In this document: positions 7,702-15,629 of the stretch, in pieces
How the letters are laid out: each line of letters starts with the position of its first letter
Position numbering within the stretch: the stretch's first letter is position 1
Origin: Leeuwenhoekiella palythoae
GTDB lineage: Bacteria > Bacteroidota > Bacteroidia > Flavobacteriales > Flavobacteriaceae
DNA: 64,000 bases
NCBI RefSeq assembly: GCF_900130045.1
Contig: NZ_FQXT01000004.1
Span: 451,276-515,275, forward strand
Direction: 5' to 3'
Program-made: the position numbers and the translations under genes
The notes under the pieces: model-generated
Told to the model about the DNA's origin: nothing
Database searches by the model: none
The model's input: only the letters and a program-made list of their open reading frames with translations

Positions 7702-9534
7702 ATGGCAAGACGGTTAGACAGCATTAACGACTCAAAAAAAACTAACGTACGCGCATCCTTTCAGGCGTTACGTTTTATTCCCAGATTTTTTAAAGAAATA
7801 GGGCAGGTGAGTCCGCTGCTATTTACGCTTAATCTTTTAAGCAGACTCATCAATGCTTTTGCGCCTGTGGTGATTTTGTGGGTGGGCAAGTTGATTATAG
7901 ATGAGATCATCGCACAGGTCGCTGCAACTTCGCCAGACTATACCACGCTCTGGAATTATGTTTTGATCGAATTTGGTGTAACGATTATTGCAGATATTAT
8001 CAACCGAGTCATAGCCATCACAGACGGATTACTGGGAGATCAGTACAACATCGTTTCTTCAGAAAAAATGATACGTAAAACCAGCAAGATCGATATGGTG
8101 CATCTTGAAGATTCTGAGTTTTACGACAAATTAGAGCGTGCACGCCAGCAAACACAAGGGCGCGTGGGTTTAATGAGTTTAGCCCTAGGACAGCTGCAAA
8201 GTTTGATCTCGATCGCCACATTAATCGCAGGTCTTATTTATTTTCAGCCGTTATTGATCATTTTATTGGCGCTAAGCATTATTCCGTTATTTATTAATGA
8301 AATTAGGTTCAGCGGTCAACAATATTCGCTATCCAGAAGTTGGACGACCGAACGCCGCGAACTAGACTATTTGCGCTATATAGGTGCTAATGATAAAACC
8401 GCCAAAGAGATCAAGCTCTTTGGGTTGACAGATTTTATTGCCAACAGATTTAAAACGCTTAGCCAGCAGTATTATCAGATCAATAAAAAGCTTACCGTCA
8501 AACGCAGTATTTACAGCGCCATTTTTAACGTGCTGGGTGTGGTGTGTTATTACGCGGCTTATTTAGTGATCATCAAAAGTGTTTTAGAAGGGACGATTAC
8601 CGTGGGTGAGCTTACCTTTTTATCGGCTTCTTTTAATCGCTTGAGGAATACGTTGCAATCCTTTTTTACCAGTTTTACGCGCATCACCCAAAGCGCTTTA
8701 TACCTCAAGGATTATTTTGATTTCATAGATTTAGAGATTCCTGATGAGCACAAAAACGCTCTTCCGTTGCCCAAAGTCGTACGCGAAGGTTTTGAAATAC
8801 AAGATGTACATTTTTCCTATCCGGGTAGTGAGCATCAGGTTTTAAAAGGCGTAAGTTTTCAACTGAAAGCTGGAGAGAAAATGGCGTTTGTGGGTCAAAA
8901 CGGGGCGGGTAAAACCACTTTGATCAAATTACTATTGCGCTTTTATGAGCCCACTCAGGGTGCGATCTTGTTAGATGGAGTCAACATCAATCGCTATAAT
9001 AAAGCCGAATATCAGCAAATGTTTGGTGTGATTTTTCAAGATTTTTTCAGGTATGAGTTTACGCTGCGCGAAAATATCGCTGTTGGAGATATCGGTTCGG
9101 TAACTGATGATAATCGCATTCAGGAAGCAGCACGCTTGAGCCTGGCAAATGAAGTGATCGAAGGTCTAAGCCTAGGTTATGACACCCAACTGGGAAAACG
9201 CTTTAAAGACGGACAAGAATTATCTGGCGGGCAATGGCAAAAAGTAGCACTTGCCCGTGCGTATATGAAAGATGCCCAAGTGATGGTACTTGATGAGCCT
9301 ATTTCGGCTTTAGACGCGCGCGCAGAATACGAGGTTTTTGAACGTTTTATTGCACTTACCGAAGGCAAGACGAGTATTATTATTTCGCACCGCTTTAGTA
9401 CCGTGCGTATGGCAGATCGCATTCTGGTACTTAAAGATGGTAAAATACTAGAATTAGGAACACACGACCAACTGATGCAAACCCCTAGCTTGTATGCAGA
9501 ATTGTTTGAGTTGCAGGCACAAGGTTATAAATAA
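7702..9534 (+). CDS. ABC exporter, fused permease and ATPase (610 aa)
   Basis: This is a half-size exporter. The N-terminal type-I membrane domain with about six segments occupies residues 35-340, and the nucleotide-binding domain follows from about 365. In the ATPase, Walker A is GQNGAGKT (about 398-405), the signature is LSGGQWQKVALARA (about 506), Walker B is VMVLDEP, and the H-loop is IISHR. All catalytic elements are intact. It should act as a homodimer in the inner membrane, exporting a lipid, peptide or drug. The domain order and length match the Bacteroidota ABC-exporter group often annotated only as ATP-binding/permease. No substrate-specific neighbour is seen. Confidence 0.88.
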   Translation: MARRLDSINDSKKTNVRASFQALRFIPRFFKEIGQVSPLLFTLNLLSRLINAFAPVVILWVGKLIIDEIIAQVAATSPDYTTLWNYVLIEFGVTIIADIINRVIAITDGLLGDQYNIVSSEKMIRKTSKIDMVHLEDSEFYDKLERARQQTQGRVGLMSLALGQLQSLISIATLIAGLIYFQPLLIILLALSIIPLFINEIRFSGQQYSLSRSWTTERRELDYLRYIGANDKTAKEIKLFGLTDFIANRFKTLSQQYYQINKKLTVKRSIYSAIFNVLGVVCYYAAYLVIIKSVLEGTITVGELTFLSASFNRLRNTLQSFFTSFTRITQSALYLKDYFDFIDLEIPDEHKNALPLPKVVREGFEIQDVHFSYPGSEHQVLKGVSFQLKAGEKMAFVGQNGAGKTTLIKLLLRFYEPTQGAILLDGVNINRYNKAEYQQMFGVIFQDFFRYEFTLRENIAVGDIGSVTDDNRIQEAARLSLANEVIEGLSLGYDTQLGKRFKDGQELSGGQWQKVALARAYMKDAQVMVLDEPISALDARAEYEVFERFIALTEGKTSIIISHRFSTVRMADRILVLKDGKILELGTHDQLMQTPSLYAELFELQAQGYK

Positions 9535-9564
9535 AAGCTTGTGCTAGTCTAAAAAACTTTCGGC

Positions 9565-10323
9565 TTAAAGCGCATTAGCACTTAAACCACCATCTGCGGT
9601 GATGTTCTGACCAGTAATGTAAGAAGCTTTATCCATTGCCAAAAAAGCAATGGCACTGGCGATTTCTTCGGGTTGAGCAAAACGGTTTAATGGCGTTCGT
9701 TCTACGATTTTTGCATAGCGCTCTTTTTGATCAATAATGGGTTTTACCAGAGGAGTTTCGGTATACCACGGGGAAATCGCATTGACTCTGATATTTTTAT
9801 CGGCCCATTCTGAGGCTAAACTTCGGGTTTGTTGAAGAATTCCCGCTTTAGCCATCGCATAAGGCGCACCGCTCTTTACATCTTGCAAAGCTGCTACCGA
9901 AGCCACATTGATTACTGAAGCTTTCCCTGATCGTTTAAGAAGTGCAAAGAATTTTCTAGTTAATTCAAACGGAGCGATCAGGTTGGTGTTAATCACTTGC
10001 TCGTATTCTTCAACCTCATACATTATCGCTTCTTTGCGAATATTCATTCCGGCGTTGTTGACTAAAATATCTAAGGAACCGCTACGCTGAAAAACAAAAT
10101 CGGTAAGCTTGTCTTGATCGTCTTCAGAAGTTACGTCACCTTGCATCCCGGAAGCGATATAACCCATTTCTCCCAGTTCTTGCTGAAAAGCCGTAACTGC
10201 GGCTCCATCACGCGCTGTAAAAATGACTTTTGCTCCTAGTTTGGCAAATTCTAAAACGGTAGCTCTACCTATTCCTTTAGTGCCTCCTGTGATCAAGGCA
10301 GTTTTTCCTTCTAAATTCCACAT
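9565..10323 (-). CDS. Short-chain dehydrogenase/reductase (tropinone-reductase-like)
   Basis: This is a 252-residue classical SDR. The nucleotide site TGGTKGIG (12-19) is present, as are NNAG (89-92) and the catalytic set Asn114, Ser142, Tyr155 and Lys159 (YAMAK). The C-terminal GQNITADGG motif is typical of tropinone reductase-like and FabG-like SDRs. It should use NAD(P)H to interconvert a carbonyl and a hydroxyl group; the substrate cannot be told from sequence. The gene is convergent with the ABC exporter and has a well-formed Bacteroidota promoter directly upstream, so it is probably transcribed alone. Confidence 0.88.
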   Translation of the reverse strand: MWNLEGKTALITGGTKGIGRATVLEFAKLGAKVIFTARDGAAVTAFQQELGEMGYIASGMQGDVTSEDDQDKLTDFVFQRSGSLDILVNNAGMNIRKEAIMYEVEEYEQVINTNLIAPFELTRKFFALLKRSGKASVINVASVAALQDVKSGAPYAMAKAGILQQTRSLASEWADKNIRVNAISPWYTETPLVKPIIDQKERYAKIVERTPLNRFAQPEEIASAIAFLAMDKASYITGQNITADGGLSANAL

Positions 10324-10345
10324 AACTTCAAACTCAATTTGCCGG

Positions 10346-10378
10346 CAAAACTACAAAGACTCTAAAGTCTATACCCAA
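10346..10378 (-). promoter_or_regulatory. Promoter of the SDR gene
   Basis: On the minus strand, TTG (10376-10378) and TAGTTTTG (10346-10353) are 22 bp apart, within the Bacteroidota -33/-7 range. The ATG at 10323 gives a leader of about 20 nt. Confidence 0.6.
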
Positions 10379-10423
10379 ATTTTAGATGGAAATACAGATT
10401 ATGCATAAATACATAAATTAAAA

Positions 10424-10443
10424 AACCTCGCAGTTGCGAGGTT
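10424..10443 (-). terminator. Intrinsic terminator of the aldo/keto reductase gene
   Basis: An 8-bp perfect stem (AACCTCGC / GCGAGGTT) with a 4-nt loop is followed on the minus strand by a U-run. It lies 56 nt downstream of the aldo/keto reductase stop. Confidence 0.85.
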
Positions 10444-10498
10444 TTCAATTTTTAGGAGTAACGCCAAAGCGTTTAATTCTATTAGGTCTATTCTCTAA

Positions 10499-11353
10499 TT
10501 AAAAATCAAAATTATCAGGATCCGGACCAATACGCTCGTGCTTGTCTAGCGCATTAATGGTCTGCATATCTTCTTCGGTTAATTCAAAATCAAATATGGC
10601 TGCGTTGCTTTCAATATGGTCTTTTGAAGTAGATTTAGGAATAGTAATTACACCATTTTGTAAATCCCAACGCAAGACGATATGAGCCGGAGATTTACTG
10701 TATTTTTCACCCAATTGTTTCAAGGTTTCATTTTTAAAAGCCTTTCCTTGCATTAGCGGAGACCAAGCTTCGTATTGAATTCCGTTTTCCTTACAGAACT
10801 TCTGAAGATCTTTTTGTACTAGCCAAGGATGAAATTCTAATTGATCTACCATAGGTTTGATTTCTGCATCTTGCATAAGATCTTTAAGATGGTGCTCTAA
10901 AAAATTACTTACTCCGATCGCTTTAATCTTTCCATCTTTATATAATTTTTCTAGCGCGCGCCAGGTATCTTTATATTTACCTTCAACCGGCCAATGAATT
11001 AAGTAGAGATCAAGATAATCTGTATCTAAACGGCTTAATGTTTTTTCGAAAGCTTCTAATGTGGCTTCATAGCCCTGATCACTATTCCATAATTTACTGG
11101 TAAGGAAAATATCTTCACGTGGAATGCCACTTTCTTTTATCGCTTTCCCTACACCTTCCTCATTGTCATAAGCTTTTGCGGTGTCTATATGTCTATAGCC
11201 GGCAGCTAAAGCCCATTTTACCGCGTTGATCACTTCTTTGCCATCTTCGGCCTTCCAAACTCCAAGCCCAAAATATGGCATACGCACGCCATTACTTAAT
11301 TCCCAAGTTCCTTGTAGGTTGGTGATTTCCTTATTTACAGTTGTAATACTCAT
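10499..11353 (-). CDS. Aldo/keto reductase (diketogluconate reductase-like)
   Basis: This 284-residue (alpha/beta)8 barrel reductase has the catalytic tetrad Asp57, Tyr62, Lys87 and His120, seen in GYRHIDTAKAYDNE, LTSKLWN and LYLIHWP. The C-terminal NADPH-binding IPKSTSKDHIESN is present. The pattern GVSNFLEHHL and the overall length match the AKR5-type group (2,5-diketo-D-gluconate or methylglyoxal reductases). It probably reduces small aldehydes or keto-sugars in the cytoplasm. It is monocistronic and ends in a strong terminator. The exact substrate is unknown. Confidence 0.9.
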   Translation of the reverse strand: MSITTVNKEITNLQGTWELSNGVRMPYFGLGVWKAEDGKEVINAVKWALAAGYRHIDTAKAYDNEEGVGKAIKESGIPREDIFLTSKLWNSDQGYEATLEAFEKTLSRLDTDYLDLYLIHWPVEGKYKDTWRALEKLYKDGKIKAIGVSNFLEHHLKDLMQDAEIKPMVDQLEFHPWLVQKDLQKFCKENGIQYEAWSPLMQGKAFKNETLKQLGEKYSKSPAHIVLRWDLQNGVITIPKSTSKDHIESNAAIFDFELTEEDMQTINALDKHERIGPDPDNFDF

Positions 11354-11460
11354 AATTTCAATTTTACTTTAAAACTAATAAATAGCCTGTTGTGTAAAGA
11401 AGCTTTTAACCCTTCTTAACTGCTGTATGTTAAGGGTTTTTAGAAGATCAAGCATAAAAA

Positions 11461-11486
11461 AAAGCCACACCAAAAGGTGCGGCTTT
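11461..11486 (-). terminator. Intrinsic terminator of the 45-aa lipoprotein gene
   Basis: An 11-bp stem with an UUUU loop is followed by a U-run when read on the minus strand. The one non-Watson-Crick position is a G-U wobble only on that strand, supporting minus-strand use. Confidence 0.8.
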
Positions 11487-11506
11487 CAACTTGTTAATGC
11501 AACAGA

Positions 11507-11644
11507 TTAATCTACTGCATCTTCAGCAGCATCACCAATGTCATCTGCTGCATCTTCAATTTTATCTCCGGTAGATTCTCTACAACTTTGTAAGGTTGTA
11601 CCCATAACTCCGGCTAGAAATAGAAATAAAAAAATACGTTTCAT
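11507..11644 (-). CDS. Small lipoprotein with Asp/Ala-rich repeat (45 aa)
   Basis: The gene is a short ATG-initiated frame of 45 residues. It has a hydrophobic signal segment (FLFLFLAGVMG) and a lipobox LQSC, with Cys21. The mature peptide of about 25 residues repeats the motif D-x-I/A-x-D-A-A-D/E. It is followed 20 nt later by a good terminator. Similar acidic micro-lipoproteins occur next to lmo0937-type membrane peptides in other Bacteroidota, and the next gene upstream here is one. The two are probably co-transcribed. The role is unknown; envelope stress or stationary phase would be a guess. Confidence 0.72.
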   Translation of the reverse strand: MKRIFLFLFLAGVMGTTLQSCRESTGDKIEDAADDIGDAAEDAVD

Positions 11645-11677
11645 ACTTTGAATTTTAAGGTTAGAAATTTTGGTTGT

Positions 11678-11836
11678 TTATAAGCGTCGGCCTGTTGCTA
11701 GTCTGTACAAGATCGCGATGACCGCAAGCACTAGTAAAATGTGAATCAAGCTACCTACAGATTCGGCAAAGCCGAAATAACCTACAAGCCAGCCAATGAT
11801 TAAAATCACTACAATAAGCCAAATAATATCTCTCAT
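11678..11836 (-). CDS. lmo0937-family (DUF5670-like) small membrane protein (52 aa)
   Basis: This ATG-initiated frame encodes 52 residues, nearly all in two membrane helices. The first reads DIIWLIVVILIIGWLVGYF, and the second lies in LIHILLVLAVIAILYRL with a basic end GRRL. The W-L-V-G-Y-F-G-F turn and terminal arginine-rich end fit the lmo0937/DUF5670 family of tiny inner-membrane proteins, which are often stress-induced. It lies 33 nt upstream of the acidic micro-lipoprotein gene on the same strand, suggesting an operon. It is too short for most gene finders. No molecular function is known for the family. Confidence 0.78.
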   Translation of the reverse strand: MRDIIWLIVVILIIGWLVGYFGFAESVGSLIHILLVLAVIAILYRLATGRRL

Positions 11837-11921
11837 CGTTATATAAGTATTGGTTAGAGATATGAAATTAGCAGATTCAAGGTGAACTTGTTTTTTGATT
11901 AACAGTGAATTAACGCCGAGA

Positions 11922-13460
11922 TTAGAAATTTTGTGGGTTCTTTATGATTTCTTGGGCGCGTTTAACAAGTTGTTCTAATTCATCAGGATCTTTTTTCTCC
12001 AGCATACCCATCATCATATTCATACGTTGGTTATTCTCAAAATGTTCTTTCTTTTCCAGAAGGAAGTTCCAATATAAACTATTAAAAGGACACGCCTTTT
12101 CTCCGGTTTTTTTTGAAACGCTGTAATGGCAAGAGCTGCAATAGTTACTCATTTTATTGATGTAGCTTCCGCTGGAAACATAGGGTTTTGTCGCAACAAT
12201 GCCGCCGTCTGCAAATTGACTCATGCCGCGTGTATTGGTGATTTCTACCCACTCCAAAGCGTCTATATAAATCCCAAGATACCAAGCGTCAACTTCGTCT
12301 GGATGAGTTTGGGTAAGTAAAGCATAATTACCAGTGATCATCAAGCGCTGAATGTGATGCGCATACGCGTGCTCTAAACTTTGCTTAATGGCGTGATGTA
12401 GGCAATTCATTTTCGTTTTTGCCGTCCAGTAAAATTCAGGTAGTTCGTTCTGATTATCGAGTTTGTTGCTTCGGCGGTAACCGGGCATTTTCATCCAATA
12501 AATTCCACGCATATACTCGCGCCAGCCTAAGATTTGGCGTACAAACCCTTCAACTTGGCTGATGTCAATTTCCTCTTTATGCTCACGCCAATGGCTGATT
12601 ACTTTTTCGATCACTTCAAGGGGATGAAGCATTTTGCTGTTCATCGCAAAGCTCAGTCTGCTATGAAATAAATAAGCCTGATCAGGATCCATCGCATCTT
12701 GATAATCTCCAAAATGTTTCAGTAGATTGCTGCAAAAATAATTGAGCACACTTAACGCGTCAGGGCGGGAGGTAGGCCAGTTGAAATTTTCAGCATCAAC
12801 GCTGCCTATGGTTTTAATCCCGGCATCTTTGACCATTTTATGTATTTCTGAAAGATCTGTGCGAAAACCTCGCTCAGGCGGAATTTCAGGTTCTCCTTTC
12901 CACTTTTTGCGATTGCTGTGGTCAAAATTCCATTTTCCTCCTTCGGGATCTTTGTCGTTGACCATCATGATATTGTATTTCTTCCGCATATGACGATAGA
13001 AATACTCCATAGTCAAGGTCTTCTTTCCTTCAAAAAAGTCAGCAAGATCTGTGCGACTGGTTAAAAAATGTTCGGTGTCAACTGCCTGAGTTTGGAGGCT
13101 TATATCGTTACAGAAATTTTTGAGTTGTTCATCAAGGCGATACTCGTCAGGAAGTTGATATTCAAAACGATCAATGTGATGCGCTTTAAAAAGTTGGTTT
13201 AAGTTTTTGGTCAGGTCCTGCGTGTTATCAGGATGATCTAATTTGTAGTAAATCACGCTATGCCCGCGATCTTCAAGCCATTGCGAAAAATTCCGCATTG
13301 CGGAAAAAAATCCTAGAATTTTTTGAATATGATGGGTGACATAATCTGTTTCCTGGCGCATTTCGGCCATAAAATAAAGTACGTCGTCATCCACTTGATC
13401 ATACCAAGAATGCTTTTGATTGAGTTGGTCTCCTAAAATTAAACGTAGTGTTTTTGCCAT
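11922..13460 (-). CDS. Iron-sulfur bacterial cryptochrome/(6-4) photolyase, PhrB-like
   Basis: The 512-residue protein opens with MAKTLRLILGDQLNQKHSW, the signature of the FeS-BCP/PhrB class. The four cluster cysteines are all visible: one in NCLHHAIKQS, then CSSC and a third after 12 residues (KTGEKAC). FAD-binding helices contain AHHIQRLMI and the QFADGG element. The class repairs (6-4) photoproducts in DNA or acts as a blue-light receptor. ATG at 13460 is preferred: a GTG nine bases upstream is possible but adds residues outside the family start. It begins 5 nt after the DASH cryptochrome stop and is the last gene of a light-repair operon. Confidence 0.93.
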   Translation of the reverse strand: MAKTLRLILGDQLNQKHSWYDQVDDDVLYFMAEMRQETDYVTHHIQKILGFFSAMRNFSQWLEDRGHSVIYYKLDHPDNTQDLTKNLNQLFKAHHIDRFEYQLPDEYRLDEQLKNFCNDISLQTQAVDTEHFLTSRTDLADFFEGKKTLTMEYFYRHMRKKYNIMMVNDKDPEGGKWNFDHSNRKKWKGEPEIPPERGFRTDLSEIHKMVKDAGIKTIGSVDAENFNWPTSRPDALSVLNYFCSNLLKHFGDYQDAMDPDQAYLFHSRLSFAMNSKMLHPLEVIEKVISHWREHKEEIDISQVEGFVRQILGWREYMRGIYWMKMPGYRRSNKLDNQNELPEFYWTAKTKMNCLHHAIKQSLEHAYAHHIQRLMITGNYALLTQTHPDEVDAWYLGIYIDALEWVEITNTRGMSQFADGGIVATKPYVSSGSYINKMSNYCSSCHYSVSKKTGEKACPFNSLYWNFLLEKKEHFENNQRMNMMMGMLEKKDPDELEQLVKRAQEIIKNPQNF

Positions 13461-13465
13461 AATGA

Positions 13466-14761
13466 TCACTCAAATAAAGAAGGTTCTAGCCAAAGGCGTT
13501 GGTATTTACCTGAGCTGTCATAACGCTCAGCCTGACTTTGAATATTGAATTTTCGATCTCGCGGATCGTTGCCCACACCGCTGTTGTACATCCAATTTCC
13601 ATAATTGCTGTGCACGTCATAATCAATGAGCATACTTTCAAAATATGCTGCACCAACGCGCCAATCTTGCTGAAGTTCTTTCGCCCAAAAGCTGGCAACA
13701 TTTTGTCGCCCCCGATTGCTCATCCAGCCCGTTGCAGCAATTTCTTTCATATTGGCATTTACAAAATCATATTTCGTGTTTCCAGTGATCCATTCTTTTT
13801 GAGCTGCTTTGTTGCTATGCCAATCGTAGTCTTTGTTGAGAATACCACCGATCTTGAAAATCGAATTACCGTATTTAAGCGAAATATATTTGAAAAAATC
13901 CCGCCACATCAGTTCAAAAAACAACCAATAGGTACTGTCATTCTTGGCCTCGTCGCGTTCAAACTTTTTGATTTCCCAATAAATAATTCTTGCCGAAACA
14001 CTGCCGTTAGCAAGCCACGCCGAAAGTTTTGAACTATAATCAGTACCCACCAGACCATTTCTGGTCTTCTTATACACCTGAAGTTTTTTTGATTCCCAGA
14101 AATACTGTTGAATGCGCTGTGAAGCTTGTTGTGTTCCGCCATTAAAAGGGAATGCTGTGCGATTATCTATTTTAAAATCTTCTAGTCCCAGGTCGCTAAG
14201 ACTAGGGATCTCAGTTGGCTCGTCAATCAGATTTGTTTTAGGCTGCTGTTGCGGTTCAACACATTTTCTGATATGGAGGGATTTTTCGCAGGTTTTGCGC
14301 CAGTGCGTAAACACGTTGGGGATTGCCTCAAAAGAGTCATAAGGGAGATCTTCAGGATGGATTAAGAATTGGTCATAATTTGCGGTGAAAGTCACAGAAG
14401 CTTCGCAGGCCTCCTTCACATTATGTTGAACCTCTACTTCTTCAGCGGTCCATTCTTTTTGATAATAGATCTGACTTGCCTTATATTTTGCAGCCAGCTT
14501 CGGTATTACGTCTTCCGGTTTTTCTAAATAAACCAATAAGGTAATATTCAGCTTTCTGAGATCCTCGTGCAGTTCTTGAATGGTTTCAATCAAAAATTGA
14601 GCACGAAAGCGTTCGGTTTTTTTAAATCCAAACGGACCCATTTTAAAATGTCTGGGATCAAAACAATACACAGCAACGACGCCTGCGTCATTAGAGCAAG
14701 CCTGTTGTAAACTGATATTGTCTAAGGTGCGTAAGTCGTTTCTAAACCAAACTAGATTCAT
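13466..14761 (-). CDS. DASH-type cryptochrome
   Basis: This 431-residue member of the photolyase/cryptochrome superfamily starts [15 protein letters not shown], the family start. An in-frame ATG 45 nt upstream lies deep inside the overlapping DUF2256 gene and is rejected. The N-terminal alpha/beta photolyase domain covers about 1-130. The FAD domain contains [20 protein letters not shown], the helix [31 protein letters not shown] and the DASH-typical [22 protein letters not shown] proteins repair cyclobutane dimers in single-stranded or looped DNA and may signal light. The gene overlaps the DUF2256 gene by 20 nt and is 5 nt from the FeS photolyase gene, which suggests tight co-expression. Confidence 0.94.
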   Translation of the reverse strand: MNLVWFRNDLRTLDNISLQQACSNDAGVVAVYCFDPRHFKMGPFGFKKTERFRAQFLIETIQELHEDLRKLNITLLVYLEKPEDVIPKLAAKYKASQIYYQKEWTAEEVEVQHNVKEACEASVTFTANYDQFLIHPEDLPYDSFEAIPNVFTHWRKTCEKSLHIRKCVEPQQQPKTNLIDEPTEIPSLSDLGLEDFKIDNRTAFPFNGGTQQASQRIQQYFWESKKLQVYKKTRNGLVGTDYSSKLSAWLANGSVSARIIYWEIKKFERDEAKNDSTYWLFFELMWRDFFKYISLKYGNSIFKIGGILNKDYDWHSNKAAQKEWITGNTKYDFVNANMKEIAATGWMSNRGRQNVASFWAKELQQDWRVGAAYFESMLIDYDVHSNYGNWMYNSGVGNDPRDRKFNIQSQAERYDSSGKYQRLWLEPSLFE

Positions 14762-14900
14762 TAGTATTTTTATTTCGTCTGCAGCGTTCACTGCAGTATT
14801 TGACATCTTCCCAGTTTTTTGCCCACTTTTTGCGCCAAGCGAAAGGTTTTCCGCAGGTTGCGCAAATTTTCTCAGGAAGATTTACCTTTTTATGAGCCAA
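14742..14900 (-). CDS. DUF2256 zinc-finger-like protein (52 aa, TTG start)
   Basis: A hidden small gene bridges its two neighbours. From a TTG at 14900 the frame reads [20 protein letters not shown], continues [20 protein letters not shown], and stops at TAG 14742. The CxxC...CxxxC set (Cys13, Cys16, Cys36, Cys40) fits the DUF2256 family, short proteins frequently encoded beside cryptochromes and photolyases. The frame is closed by a stop shortly upstream, so TTG is the only reasonable start. It overlaps the flavin reductase end by 11 nt and the DASH cryptochrome start by 20 nt. Function is unknown; a zinc-stabilised partner of the photolyases is an inference from linkage. Confidence 0.85.
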   Translation of the reverse strand: MAHKKVNLPEKICATCGKPFAWRKKWAKNWEDVKYCSERCRRNKNTNESSLV

Positions 14901-15537
14901 GATCGGTAATTGATTTCACGGCTTGATCAGGCTGCGCATAGGTAAACCTGTTCAAAATCTGGGGTAGCGCGTAACCATCTAAGCCATCAATGCAAACTGT
15001 TTGAGCACGCTCAAGATTGAGCCAGCCATCTTCAGCTTGAATTTCGCGATCTACATAAATGTGCTTGATGGCGCCAATTATGAAATGACAGTTGTTCTCT
15101 TTAATGAAATACTCATTCTCAAATTCGCATCCCAATTTGATCCTGCTTTGCTTTACGTATGGTGCTTTAAAATCGTCAAGATATTCTTCGTTAAGTAAGG
15201 TTTTGTCAAATTCAGAAACATTACCGGCATATTTAGCTGAAGTTTTATGTGCTTCTTTAATGAAATTTTGATTGACATGGTTTACCGTAAAAACACCAGA
15301 CTTCTTGAGGTTGTCATACGTGTTACGCTCTACGGAAGTAGGACGCAATACAAAACCCAGAAGCGGTGGATTGCTCCCAAGGTGCGTAACCGAACTGAAA
15401 ATGGCAACATTAGAAACGCCATCTTCTGAAATACTTCCTAAGAGATTAGCCGATTTAAAGCCAGTGCAACTGTTTATAAAATGTGCACGATATCGGGACG
15501 GCATATCAGCTATCTGTTCTGCTGTGTAATGTCTCAT
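14890..15537 (-). CDS. Flavin reductase family protein
   Basis: The 215-residue protein has the split-barrel FMN-binding fold of the flavin reductase/DIM6-NTAB group. It shows [15 protein letters not shown] near residue 22 and [24 protein letters not shown] (about 43-66). Next comes [18 protein letters not shown], the usual nucleotide-contacting region. It would reduce FMN or FAD with NAD(P)H, or act in an oxidation step. It is the first gene of the DUF2256-DASH cryptochrome-FeS photolyase operon. Supplying reduced flavin to the two flavin-dependent photolyases is an attractive inference. The ATG abuts a hairpin and U-run (15537-15565), unusual for a gene start. Confidence 0.88.
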   Translation of the reverse strand: MRHYTAEQIADMPSRYRAHFINSCTGFKSANLLGSISEDGVSNVAIFSSVTHLGSNPPLLGFVLRPTSVERNTYDNLKKSGVFTVNHVNQNFIKEAHKTSAKYAGNVSEFDKTLLNEEYLDDFKAPYVKQSRIKLGCEFENEYFIKENNCHFIIGAIKHIYVDREIQAEDGWLNLERAQTVCIDGLDGYALPQILNRFTYAQPDQAVKSITDLGS

Positions 15538-15543
15538 AAAAAA

Positions 15544-15565
15544 AGGGTAAGTTTTAACCTACCCT
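15544..15565 (-). terminator. Hairpin with U-run at the OYE / flavin reductase junction
   Basis: A stem (AGGGTAAGTT against AACCTACCCT, one G-U on the minus strand) is followed on that strand by seven U residues. These run straight into the flavin reductase ATG at 15537. It can terminate the old yellow enzyme transcript, but also lies in the leader of the photolyase operon. Confidence 0.7.
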
Positions 15566-15629
15566 CAATTTACTGTGTGTTCAAGCGTTAAGCTGTTAAC
15601 ATTAAACAAAATAACAAAACTTTAAATGT

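Noticed and set aside
11408-11438. Imperfect hairpin AACCCTTCTTAAC / GTTAAGGGTT upstream of the aldo/keto reductase
   Set aside because: The stem has an asymmetric bulge, and no gene on the plus strand ends there, so it is not a convincing terminator.
13538-14032. Long open frame antisense to the DASH cryptochrome (about 164 codons)
   Set aside because: It lies wholly inside a gene with intact catalytic motifs, has no family signature, and reflects the codon bias of the real strand.
14762-14806. N-terminal extension of the DASH cryptochrome to an upstream ATG
   Set aside because: It would lie in the middle of the DUF2256 gene, while the family normally starts at the next ATG ([11 protein letters not shown]).
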